A stretch of 64,000 bases of DNA from Pedobacter sp. KBW06. Its GTDB lineage: Bacteria; Bacteroidota; Bacteroidia; Sphingobacteriales; Sphingobacteriaceae. Within the stretch, counting starts at the first letter, position 1. Every line of letters starts with the position of its first letter. Made by a program: the position numbers and the translations under genes. Below, piece after piece: positions 7,459-16,209 of this stretch. The stretch lies in assembly GCF_003852525.1 (NCBI RefSeq), contig NZ_QAJL01000003.1:675343-739342 (forward strand). Direction: 5' to 3'. The notes under the pieces were generated by a model. It did no database searches. It was not told the DNA's origin and saw only the letters and a program-made list of their open reading frames with translations.

Positions 7459-9240
7459 TTACAGACCCAGCCAATCCGGATGCTGTTTAAGGTTGGGATT
7501 GAACAATACATCCGCTTCAGGAATCGGATATACATAATGTCTCTGCTTAAAAATACGGGTAGTGCCGGCCAACCAGGTGAGTTCTCCGTAAGTATCATTT
7601 GACAAACGCTGAGGATTGTCCTGACCGTTCACTTTTGCAGCAACATTGACATAGGTCACTCCCGGAACCTTTGTGGCAGGCATGACCTGATAAAAACAAA
7701 CATCCATTACCCCATCTTCGTTAAGGTCCATCGGGACATTCAATGCCGGAACATAAAAACCGTTCCAGACCTTAGTCATCAGTTCCCCTCTTTTCCACCT
7801 CACAATGTCATCAAAGCGAAGTCCTTCCAATGAAAGTTCAATACCGCGCTCCCTGCGAATCTCTAAAAGCGTCGCATCAGTAATGTCAGGGAAATAATTA
7901 TCCCTCAGATAAACATCCGCTATCACAGGTTTTGAGGCTAAGCCTCCGGTGATACCAGCTCTTTGGCGTAAAGCACCAATCGTTGTTACCCAGTCTGCAT
8001 CATCAAATCCACCTAATTCTGCCTTTGCTTCCGCATAGTTGAGCAATATTTCCGCATAACGCATTAAAGAAATAGAATTGATATTTTTTTCACCACCGTC
8101 ATATCCCGTTTCATCAAGCACCCACTTGATCGGCTGATAGCCGGTATAGGTATAAGAAAATATAGGGGGAGCTGCTTCTGGTGTCCCACCATTTAAGCGT
8201 TTATAACTTCCCATTCTAATGGTTTGTTGTAACCGTTTATCCCTGCCCTTAACCTCGTCTTTAAACGGAAGCGTCTGATAACCTGCACGGCTTGTGAAGG
8301 GTGTACCATCAATATTAAGGTAAGTGTTGACAAACATTCTTGTAAAGCTGATTCTGGAACCATAGGTTGCACTTGTCCACCACCAGTTTGCATCATTGTA
8401 AACCGCCAGGTTTGCGTCGGTTACCGAAGCCAGCATCACCTCTGTGGCTAGCGGCGAAGTACTGATGAAAAGATTTCTATACGCCATATCCGTACCACCT
8501 GATGTATTCAGGCTAAAGCTGCCTGAGCTGATAATCTTTTTTGCCGCATCGGCCGCGTCCTTTAACCATTGATTTGCAGTTCCTGTAAGCGATGCTTCTG
8601 TATGGTATTTACGGTAAGTTCCTTCATATAAACAGATTCTTGATTTAAAACCAAGAGCCACATACTTAGTGATCAATGAACGGGAATTATCGGTTGTTCT
8701 GGTCAGGTTATCACAAGCATAATTCAAATCTGCCAGTACAGAATCCATCACTAAGCTACGGCTGTCCCTCCCCTTATAAAGGTCCGGATCATCTACTTTA
8801 AATGTTTTGTTGATCCAGGGTACATCGCCAAATCTCCGGACTTTATCATAATAAAAATAAGCCCTGAAAAATCTCGCTAATGCATTATACTGTATTCTTA
8901 CTGACGCAGGTACTTTGGGATCATTGTTATTCTCCAGGAAAAAGTTAATGTTTCTGAGATTTTCCCATTTCCAGCCATCGCTCTGCCTTGAGCCAAAAGC
9001 GCCCTCCAGCAAGAAATTGGGTGCCTGACTGCGTGCCGCATAGTCAGACATGGCGTCTCCCTTATGGGCATCCGAAGCCCTGGGCAACAGCTTATAAAAT
9101 GAATTTGCATACAGCTCCAGACCTTTCTCGTTTCCAAATACAGCAGCATTTGTTGCAGTATCCTCCGGTGTCTGGTCTAGTTTTTTACAAGCCGAAAATA
9201 AGATTCCGGTTGCCATAAACCACAATAAGAATTTTTTCAT
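7459..9240 (-). CDS. SusD/RagB family surface nutrient-binding lipoprotein
   Basis: The 593-residue product starts at MKKFLLWFMATG, and ILFSAC is a lipobox, so the protein is lipidated at Cys. A longer in-frame start nine codons upstream would spoil the signal. The body is the TPR-rich SusD fold: the N-terminal part (LDQTPEDTATNAAVF), RFFRAYFYYDKVRRFGDVPW, a helical middle, and the C-terminal ISLMRYAEILLNYAEAKAELG and RRERGIELSLEGLRFDDIVRWK blocks. SusD lids the SusC channel and binds substrate at the cell surface. It lies 36 bp downstream of its SusC partner. Confidence 0.95.
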   Translation of the reverse strand: MKKFLLWFMATGILFSACKKLDQTPEDTATNAAVFGNEKGLELYANSFYKLLPRASDAHKGDAMSDYAARSQAPNFLLEGAFGSRQSDGWKWENLRNINFFLENNNDPKVPASVRIQYNALARFFRAYFYYDKVRRFGDVPWINKTFKVDDPDLYKGRDSRSLVMDSVLADLNYACDNLTRTTDNSRSLITKYVALGFKSRICLYEGTYRKYHTEASLTGTANQWLKDAADAAKKIISSGSFSLNTSGGTDMAYRNLFISTSPLATEVMLASVTDANLAVYNDANWWWTSATYGSRISFTRMFVNTYLNIDGTPFTSRAGYQTLPFKDEVKGRDKRLQQTIRMGSYKRLNGGTPEAAPPIFSYTYTGYQPIKWVLDETGYDGGEKNINSISLMRYAEILLNYAEAKAELGGFDDADWVTTIGALRQRAGITGGLASKPVIADVYLRDNYFPDITDATLLEIRRERGIELSLEGLRFDDIVRWKRGELMTKVWNGFYVPALNVPMDLNEDGVMDVCFYQVMPATKVPGVTYVNVAAKVNGQDNPQRLSNDTYGELTWLAGTTRIFKQRHYVYPIPEADVLFNPNLKQHPDWLGL

Positions 9241-9276
9241 ATGAATATCTTTAAAAATATTGTTCATTTGTCCTGA

Positions 9277-12200
9277 TTAGAAAGTTGCCGATAAACCTAA
9301 GCTGAAGCTTTTTAGAATTGGGTAGTTATTTCCGTTACCGGAACTTTTAGTCTCATCTGGTTCTAATACGCGGTCTGATTTTCCAATGTTCTCCACATCC
9401 AGATCTCTGGTAATTTTATACAAAGGCGACCAGGACCAGAGGTTTTCTCCCGTAAAGAAGATTTTTAAATTGCTTAGTCCTATTCTTTTGATGAAAGCTG
9501 GCGGCACATTATAACCAACCTGCAGGTTCTTCATTCTGATATAAGCTGCATTCTGAAGGTATTTGGTTTGTACCTGTGTAAGCGTTGCCGAGCCATTCTG
9601 AGCGATATAGCCCCTGTACCTTGGGAAATAGGCATCCGGATTTTCCGGCGACCAGATATTGCCGAGCTGAGATTTCGGAACCTTATTATACGGACGGTTG
9701 TATTGCCCCCAGAAAGTTCCGTTTTCAGAGCCCGGATACCAGTCCATCTTTCCTACACCCTGAAAAAAGGTGCTGAAGAAAAAGCCATTCCAATCGGCTC
9801 CAAGAGAAATCCCGTAGGTATAACGTGGGGTAGAATTACCGATGATCTTCCGATCTCCCGGAGTACCTACCGTATTGCCCCCGTTATTGATGACCCCATC
9901 TCCATTCAGGTCAGCAAACCTGATGTCCCCGGGAAGGATCTTTCCGGTATTGGATGATTTATACAAAACCTGGTTAGGTGAGGTGGCGATATTCTCCGCG
10001 GTATAATAACCATCGGTCACAAATCCCCAGATCTCCCCTACCGTTTGCCCGGCATAATAGTCATCCAGCCTTCTTTCCGGATTGTTGAATTTGAGGATCT
10101 TGGCGGTATAATCAGCCAAAGTCAACCGAACTGAGTAATTGAGTGGTTTGCCAGCAGCCTCGAATTTATCATTCCAGGAAACACTCGCTTCCCATCCTTT
10201 AGTCTTCAGATCCGCATAGTTCCCCTTAGGAACCCCTATTCCAAATACTGCAGGAAGGGTCATCCCTACGGTAAACATATCTGTAGTTTTACGGATGTAG
10301 GCATCTCCGTTAAAGTTTAAACGGTTGTTCAGGAAAGCGATATCCAATCCAAAATTCTGCGTCGTAGAAGTCTCCCAGGTCAAACCATCAGGAATTACTC
10401 CAGGCTGACCGGTTTGCTGAGGGCGTACACCATTTAAAACCCTGTCTGACTGCGCAATATTGAATTTCTCCATAAAAGCATAAGAGCCAATATTACCATT
10501 CCCTAAAGAACCGTAGGATGCACGGATCTTTACATCGGTAATTGCATTTGGACTTACTTTCCAGAAAGGTTCCTTGCTCAATCTCCATCCCGCTGAAACT
10601 GAAGGGAAGAAAGCATAACGCTGGTTAGATGGAAACTTGGAAGAACCATCATAACGCCCGTTCATCTCCACCAGATAGCGGTCTTTAAACGCGTAGTTTA
10701 ACCGGTAAAAGCCGCCTAAGATCGCCCATTGATCATATCCTCCATTTGTAGTAATGGATTGTCCGAGCGCGAGACTGATGTCTTTGGCATCTTCAAAAAT
10801 TAAACCATTACGTACGGCCTCCAGACGCTTGTAAGTAGACTGTTCATAATTATAACCTGCAAGCACTTTCACATAATGGTCCTTTCCCAATTTGGGCTCA
10901 TACTCTCCGTAAATATTGGTAGCCAGGTATTGCGTTGTTCTGTACAGCTCCTGAAGGTCATTATAATTGGTCCCTACATATTCAATTACCCCTGGTTTCC
11001 TGCTATAAGGAACCGGAACACGTCTTCTGCTTTCATTATTATTGGTATTCTGAATGGTAAAATCACCTTTTACCCTGAATGTATTGTCAAAGAAATTACT
11101 GCTGAATCCTGTAGTATTGCGGAATACTTTCCGGTCCATATCAATCCCGTTCTTGCCATAATATAAATCCCCTACACCATAGGCAGCGGAGAAAGTTAAA
11201 GTTCCATCCGGATTAAACATTGGGGCAACATTATGTCCTTCATCCGCAATATTTCTCCAAATCCCTCCACCTTCTCCAACGTTAACCGGATTGTGGTATT
11301 TAATTGCAGAGTAATCGGCATTGTTGTATACTTTTAACCAGGGATACAATTCAATCGATCCCTTGGCCCTGAGGTTATAAGACTGGTAGTCGTCGGAATT
11401 ATAACGGAACAGTCCCGATTGGGTAAATGACCTTCCTGAAACATAAAAATCTGTTTTTCCACTTCCTCCCGATAGGGAAACATTTTGATCTGTAGCCATA
11501 TTGTGGCTTTTGTACAATTGCTCATACCAGTCGGTACTGCCATAATACACATATTCTCCGTTACTGTTTACTTCATACTTCGGTAAACCCGGGTCTTCCG
11601 ATCTCCGTTTTAATTCTTCCAGATAGGCCGGAGAGAATTTCACTGTTTTATTGATGTTCTGAGGCGTTTGAGAATAGTCGTTCCAGGCCGACCAGGACTC
11701 GTTAAACATACGGGCGAAGGTGTAACCGTCAGTCACATAATCAGGAACAGTTGTCGGTTTCTTGATCGACTGTGAGATCGTATAACTGATAGACGTTCTT
11801 TCTTTTGCCGGGCTTTTAGTCGTGATCAAGACTACACCAAAAGAACCTCTGGCACCATAAATCGAAGCAGAAGCCGCATCTTTTAATACCGTAACACTGG
11901 CGATATCATTGGGATTGATTCTTGAAGGATCTCCCTCTACACCATCGATCAATACCAAAGCATTACCGCCCTGACCAATTGAAGTCGTACCTCTGATGTT
12001 ATAGGCCGGCGACTGGATCGGTTTTCCATCTCCAATGCTAAGGTTCAAATTCGGGATCATCCCCTGCAAACCCTGAGCAAGATTTGGAACCGCCCGGTTC
12101 TCCAGCATTTTTGAAGTCACCTGATCGACGGCACCAGTCAGGTTTTCTCTTTTCTGAGTACCATATCCCACCACCATCACTTCATTTAACGTCCCCGGTT

Positions 12201-12804
12201 CTGCCGTTAAAGAAACATTTAAGCTGGTTGTCTCTCCGGCTTTTACATTTACTTTAGTCTGGGTCACACTGCCATAAGAAATATAACTCACCACAAGTGT
12301 ATAAAGTCCGGGAGCGGCGCTGATGCTGTAAGTGCCATTTGTATTGCTCTGTACTACTGCATTCAGCTCTATAACTTTAATTGTTGCTCCAGGCAAAGGT
12401 TCTCCCTTTTCGTCCACAATTTTACCGCTGATCTTACCTGGCTCCTGGTTGCGGAGCAGGGTGATCATCCCCGGCACTTCTTCTCTAAAAACAATATCTG
12501 TTTCCTGGAAAATGCTCATCAGGATGGAAGAGATTCTTTTCTGATCAAAGTCCATTTCGCCGACTTTGATTTTCCGAAGGTTGAGGTAGGCCGGGTCGTA
12601 GGCAAAATCGACTCCGCTTTTCAGCCTCAATTGCTCAATAACGTTCAGCAGGTTCTCTCTTTTGAAAGAGATATTGATTCTTTTATCTAAGGCCTGTCCG
12701 TTGGAACTTTCCGCAAATAACAATTGCGAACAGGCGATAATAGCGCAGTAAACAAGAAGAGTATGACGCATAATTTTCTGCAATAGCAGTAAATGTTTTT
12801 TCAT
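9277..12804 (-). CDS. SusC/RagA TonB-dependent outer-membrane transporter with STN signalling domain
   Basis: The product has 1175 residues. After the signal peptide, residues about 40-115 are an STN (secretin/TonB short N-terminal) domain, the part that contacts an anti-sigma FecR protein. Next come a CarboxypepD_reg-like beta domain (GKIVDEKGEPLPGATI), a plug beginning near VMVVGYGTQKRENLTGAV, and a 22-strand barrel ending in FSLGLSATF. The protein imports a substrate energised by TonB. The STN domain and the neighbouring sigma/FecR genes indicate substrate-sensing transcriptional feedback. Confidence 0.96.
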   Translation of the reverse strand: MKKHLLLLQKIMRHTLLVYCAIIACSQLLFAESSNGQALDKRINISFKRENLLNVIEQLRLKSGVDFAYDPAYLNLRKIKVGEMDFDQKRISSILMSIFQETDIVFREEVPGMITLLRNQEPGKISGKIVDEKGEPLPGATIKVIELNAVVQSNTNGTYSISAAPGLYTLVVSYISYGSVTQTKVNVKAGETTSLNVSLTAEPGTLNEVMVVGYGTQKRENLTGAVDQVTSKMLENRAVPNLAQGLQGMIPNLNLSIGDGKPIQSPAYNIRGTTSIGQGGNALVLIDGVEGDPSRINPNDIASVTVLKDAASASIYGARGSFGVVLITTKSPAKERTSISYTISQSIKKPTTVPDYVTDGYTFARMFNESWSAWNDYSQTPQNINKTVKFSPAYLEELKRRSEDPGLPKYEVNSNGEYVYYGSTDWYEQLYKSHNMATDQNVSLSGGSGKTDFYVSGRSFTQSGLFRYNSDDYQSYNLRAKGSIELYPWLKVYNNADYSAIKYHNPVNVGEGGGIWRNIADEGHNVAPMFNPDGTLTFSAAYGVGDLYYGKNGIDMDRKVFRNTTGFSSNFFDNTFRVKGDFTIQNTNNNESRRRVPVPYSRKPGVIEYVGTNYNDLQELYRTTQYLATNIYGEYEPKLGKDHYVKVLAGYNYEQSTYKRLEAVRNGLIFEDAKDISLALGQSITTNGGYDQWAILGGFYRLNYAFKDRYLVEMNGRYDGSSKFPSNQRYAFFPSVSAGWRLSKEPFWKVSPNAITDVKIRASYGSLGNGNIGSYAFMEKFNIAQSDRVLNGVRPQQTGQPGVIPDGLTWETSTTQNFGLDIAFLNNRLNFNGDAYIRKTTDMFTVGMTLPAVFGIGVPKGNYADLKTKGWEASVSWNDKFEAAGKPLNYSVRLTLADYTAKILKFNNPERRLDDYYAGQTVGEIWGFVTDGYYTAENIATSPNQVLYKSSNTGKILPGDIRFADLNGDGVINNGGNTVGTPGDRKIIGNSTPRYTYGISLGADWNGFFFSTFFQGVGKMDWYPGSENGTFWGQYNRPYNKVPKSQLGNIWSPENPDAYFPRYRGYIAQNGSATLTQVQTKYLQNAAYIRMKNLQVGYNVPPAFIKRIGLSNLKIFFTGENLWSWSPLYKITRDLDVENIGKSDRVLEPDETKSSGNGNNYPILKSFSLGLSATF

Positions 12805-12890
12805 ATATTTGATACATTATTGATAAATAAGATTCTTTTTAAGATCCAACAGACAGAGGGTCTCAAGCTTATGCTGTTGAATTTATCGCT

Positions 12891-12917
12891 CCGGATCTGC
12901 TTCAGATCCGGTTTTTT
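12891..12917 (+). other. Hairpin between fecR-like and susC-like genes
   Basis: CCGGATCTG and CAGATCCGG pair around a CTT loop, followed on the plus strand by six T. No plus-strand gene precedes it, so it is not an ordinary terminator. On the minus strand, where both neighbours are read, it lacks a following T-run. It may stabilise the message, act as an attenuator between the regulator and transporter genes, or bind a protein. Confidence 0.5.
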
Positions 12918-12922
12918 ATAGA

Positions 12923-13885
12923 TTAGTAGATCACTATTTCATTTCCTGTCCTCCTATATTTATTCTGATGTACGGAACAAATGATCTTCAATGTTTCCGT
13001 TAGTGAACGGGTCGACCTGATTTGCAGGTTATAGACATAAGTAGCCGTATGTTTATTGCCACTTCTGATTTTTACGCCGTAATTGATTTCTATGATTTTT
13101 GCAAGCTCATTAAATGAAGCATGGTTCAGGTTAATGACTTTCTGAAACCAGACATTGTGCTCCCTGATGGCAAAACTACTGACCTTCCATTGCTCATTTT
13201 TTGAATTATAACGGAGCCTCCTCCCCGGAATCAGGTCGTCCAGAACCTGAATTCCATTGCTCACCCGGACTTTTCCTTCGCTTACACTGACTTCAGTAAG
13301 CGCGGCTTTTTTGGTACTGAGGGCAAACTTTGTACCCAGCACCAGCGTTTTGATTTGTCCGCTATGGACCACAAAGGGATGATGCGGGTCTGTTGTTACT
13401 TCAAAAAAAGCAAGCCCCTGATCCATGTAAACCGTCCTGTCCTTCAGTTTAGCAAATTGCGATGGAATCCTTAAACGGGTTCCCGGATTCATCTGAATGA
13501 CCGTTAAATCTTCCAGTGTCACCTTTTTATATTCACCGGCATAAGTCTCGATCACCCTGAAGTCTTGTTCTGAATTGGGCTTAGCCGGCTTTTTAAGAAA
13601 AGGCTTTCCTAAAAAAACTGCAGATATTGCGATGGCCAGTACCGCAGCATATTTATAATATTGCCGGAAGGAGAATTTTCTGATCTCAGGAGGATTTCTA
13701 TGATTTAAAATCGCCTGCTGCATTTCTTTCCTGACCAGTTCTTCTTCCGCCTCATCAGAAAATACCGCAGCCTCATTTTCCCGGTCATAGGAATCATACC
13801 AGGCGGCGATGAGTTGCTTTTCCTCCTCATTTGCTACGCCATCGGCATAACGCGTTAATAATTTTTTAAACTCTTCTGGTTCCAA
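12923..13885 (-). CDS. FecR family anti-sigma factor
   Basis: The 320-residue product has an N-terminal cytoplasmic part (residues 1-75) that should bind the sigma factor. One membrane segment lies around residues 80-95 (YAAVLAIAISAVFLG), followed by a periplasmic FecR domain (about 115-210: YKKVTLEDLTVIQMNPGTRL, FFEVTTDPHHPFVVHSG). The C-terminal DUF4974 domain resembles the STN fold (FNELAKIIEINYGVKI). Sequestered sigma is released when the STN-carrying SusC is loaded. It is encoded 69 bp downstream of the sigma gene and 118 bp upstream of that SusC. Confidence 0.94.
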   Translation of the reverse strand: MEPEEFKKLLTRYADGVANEEEKQLIAAWYDSYDRENEAAVFSDEAEEELVRKEMQQAILNHRNPPEIRKFSFRQYYKYAAVLAIAISAVFLGKPFLKKPAKPNSEQDFRVIETYAGEYKKVTLEDLTVIQMNPGTRLRIPSQFAKLKDRTVYMDQGLAFFEVTTDPHHPFVVHSGQIKTLVLGTKFALSTKKAALTEVSVSEGKVRVSNGIQVLDDLIPGRRLRYNSKNEQWKVSSFAIREHNVWFQKVINLNHASFNELAKIIEINYGVKIRSGNKHTATYVYNLQIRSTRSLTETLKIICSVHQNKYRRTGNEIVIY

Positions 13886-13954
13886 GTTGGTGCTTTCTTT
13901 ATTACAAGTACCAACAGAACCCGGAAACTACTTTTAGAAATCGTTAAGCTTATG

Positions 13955-14521
13955 TTAACTAATCAGACGTTCCGGAAATTTATCTCCCAGCTTTTTCCGG
14001 AGCCTTCGCATCGCTTCGGAAATATGATTGGACACCGTTTGCTCAGCAAGGTTCAGCTTCTTTGCGATTTCTGCAGTAGACAAGTGGGCGTGCCGCATCA
14101 GATAGGCATGCCGCATTTTTTCGGGAAGTTCCTCTATTTCAATTTCAATCAGCTTCTCCAGCGCTAAATAATCAGACAGTTCATGAATAGAAACGGTAGC
14201 CCCTTCCAGCTTTTGAAGCGTATATTCCATTACCCGCTCTTCAATCTTTTCTGTTCTGAAATAATTGAGCACCTTTAATTTTACCGCACCAAATAAAAAC
14301 TGATCCAGAGAGGCATTGATCTCGAGAGTATCTTTTCGTTCCCAGATGCTGATAAAAACGTTCTGAACAATATCCTTCGCAGCATCCTCATCTTTAACCC
14401 GGCTCAAGACATGGATATAGAGTTTTTTCCAATATTGCTCATATAAAAGGTCATAAGCTACCTCATTGCCCATTTTTAACTGCCGGACAAGTTCCTCATT
14501 ATTTCCACTACCTTGAAGCAT
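13955..14521 (-). CDS. ECF RNA polymerase sigma factor
   Basis: The 188-residue product starts at MLQGSGNNEELV. Another Met ten codons upstream is possible but would overlap a promoter-like element. Region 2 covers about residues 15-80 (AYDLLYEQYWKKLYIHVLSR, DEDAAKDIVQNVFISIW). Region 4 is at about 120-175, with the HTH LSTAEIAKKLNLAEQTVSNHI. It fits the Bacteroidota ECF sigmas paired with FecR and SusC. The TAnnTTTG match TACTTTTG (minus strand, 14526-14533) lies just before the chosen ATG, so the transcript could be nearly leaderless. Confidence 0.92.
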   Translation of the reverse strand: MLQGSGNNEELVRQLKMGNEVAYDLLYEQYWKKLYIHVLSRVKDEDAAKDIVQNVFISIWERKDTLEINASLDQFLFGAVKLKVLNYFRTEKIEERVMEYTLQKLEGATVSIHELSDYLALEKLIEIEIEELPEKMRHAYLMRHAHLSTAEIAKKLNLAEQTVSNHISEAMRRLRKKLGDKFPERLIS

Positions 14522-14609
14522 ACCCCAAAAGTAGAGAACCAATGTAAACAAGATGTTAAGTTCCAGAAATGGGAAACACCAATGCTAAATCGAAGTACTG
14601 AGATTAAAA

Positions 14610-16199
14610 TCAATGCACATGTACACCCGGTTGACTGAAAATATACCCGGTTTTTGCTTTCTCTTTTTTAACCATTTCTTTCACTTCTTCCAGCAATTTC
14701 TTTGCATCGTATACAATTCCATCCTTTATCGTATACTTTACTCCCCCTACCCGGACCACTTCATTTTTAGCATTCAGTTTAATCGCCCCGGTGCCATAAA
14801 GGACCTGGAGGTTTTTTAAAGGATTTTCTTCCACGATGACAAAGTCCGCAAGCTTACCGATCTCCACACTCCCGAGCGATTTCTCCAGTCCCAATGCCTG
14901 TGCACCATTCATCGTTGCGGCTTTAATCACTTCCAATGGATGGAAACCAGCTTCCCGCAGCAATTCCATTTCCCGGACATAGGCAAAACCAAACAATTCA
15001 TAGATAAAACCAGCATCAGTTCCTACCGTCACCCTGCCACCTTTGTTTTTATACTCATTGATAAAAGACATCCAGAGCCTGTAATTTTCCTTCCAGTCGT
15101 TCTCCTGTTCCGTGCCCCAGGAATGCCAGTAAGAACCGTGTGAATTCCGGCTCGGACTATAAAACTCCCAGAGTTTGGGCATCGTATAATCCGCATGCCA
15201 TTCTACCGTCCTGGCCCGCATGAGGTCTCTGTTGGCTTCATAAATATTAAAGGTAGGATCTAAGGTAAAATCCAGGGCCAGCAATTCATTCATCACCTGT
15301 TTCCAGCGCTCCGAAAAAGGTGCCGCGGCCTGTCTCCATAAAGTTCCGGCTTCCCCAAAGCGATCCTGTTCATTCTGATAATTATAATCAGGGGAATAAT
15401 TCTGTACGGTCCGGTCGGTAAACATCGCTTCCGGTAAACCATACCAATGTTCTAAGGAAGTCATCCCTGCCTTCGCGCTGTGCAAGGCATTCCAGCGCCC
15501 CACATCTGTCTGTGCATGATGCGCCATCGACCTTAATCCCAGTTTTTTATTTTCGTCAATCGCTGCAAACATCACCTCCGGGGAAGCGCCAAAGAACTTG
15601 ATCCCATCGGCACCTTTTTTCGCATTTTCGCGGGCCCAGGCCCTTGCTTCGGCGGCGGTAGAGATGGCCGTTTTACTGCCTTGTCCAAAAACGGTATAAG
15701 CCATGATCCGGGGAGCGGTAATCTCATTCTTCGCACTTTTGGCCTTTTCGTCCAACACCCAATCCAGTCCACTCATACAACCCGGCTCCCGGATGGTCGT
15801 TACGCCGTGTGCCATCCAAAGTTTAAAAACATAGTCCGCATCTGAACCTTTTTCGGCTCCCCCGATATGGGCATGCATGTCGATAAACCCAGGCATCAGG
15901 TACATCCCTTCTGCCTGCAATTCCTTACCTCCGGCTTTTAACTTTGGTCGTCTGGCCGGATCGATGGGCAATCCCGGAGCACCTACGGGTCGTATGGCCG
16001 CAATCCTGTTTCCCTCTACCACAATATCTACCGGCCCCATTGCAGGGGCTCCGGTGCTGTTGATCAGTGTTACCCCACGGATGATCAGCTGTGTCCATGG
16101 TCCTTCCCATTCCTTTCTGGCACTGGCTTTTTGGGGTTGCCCAAAACCATTCAACTGAAGCAATAGAAAAACCACCAGTAATTTCAAACTCGTTTTCAT
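14610..16199 (-). CDS. Secreted amidohydrolase (metal-dependent)
   Basis: The 529-residue product has a signal peptide ending near NGFGQ. A small beta-sandwich flanks a TIM barrel typical of the amidohydrolase superfamily: H109 and H111 in PGFIDMHAHIGG, GVTTIREPG, MAHHAQTDVG (metal or catalytic His) and VTVGTDAGFIYELFG (catalytic Asp). It is the distal gene of the peptide operon, 10 bp downstream of the amino-acid permease. Related secreted enzymes include imidazolonepropionase-like and prolidase-like peptidases, so cleavage of a dipeptide or cyclic amide is plausible but not shown. The cell location is periplasm by inference. Confidence 0.88.
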   Translation of the reverse strand: MKTSLKLLVVFLLLQLNGFGQPQKASARKEWEGPWTQLIIRGVTLINSTGAPAMGPVDIVVEGNRIAAIRPVGAPGLPIDPARRPKLKAGGKELQAEGMYLMPGFIDMHAHIGGAEKGSDADYVFKLWMAHGVTTIREPGCMSGLDWVLDEKAKSAKNEITAPRIMAYTVFGQGSKTAISTAAEARAWARENAKKGADGIKFFGASPEVMFAAIDENKKLGLRSMAHHAQTDVGRWNALHSAKAGMTSLEHWYGLPEAMFTDRTVQNYSPDYNYQNEQDRFGEAGTLWRQAAAPFSERWKQVMNELLALDFTLDPTFNIYEANRDLMRARTVEWHADYTMPKLWEFYSPSRNSHGSYWHSWGTEQENDWKENYRLWMSFINEYKNKGGRVTVGTDAGFIYELFGFAYVREMELLREAGFHPLEVIKAATMNGAQALGLEKSLGSVEIGKLADFVIVEENPLKNLQVLYGTGAIKLNAKNEVVRVGGVKYTIKDGIVYDAKKLLEEVKEMVKKEKAKTGYIFSQPGVHVH

Positions 16200-16209
16200 G
16201 TGTGATCAA

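Noticed and set aside
7424..7474. Upstream start of the EEP-fold gene
   Set aside because: It would overlap the SusD gene and bury the signal peptide.
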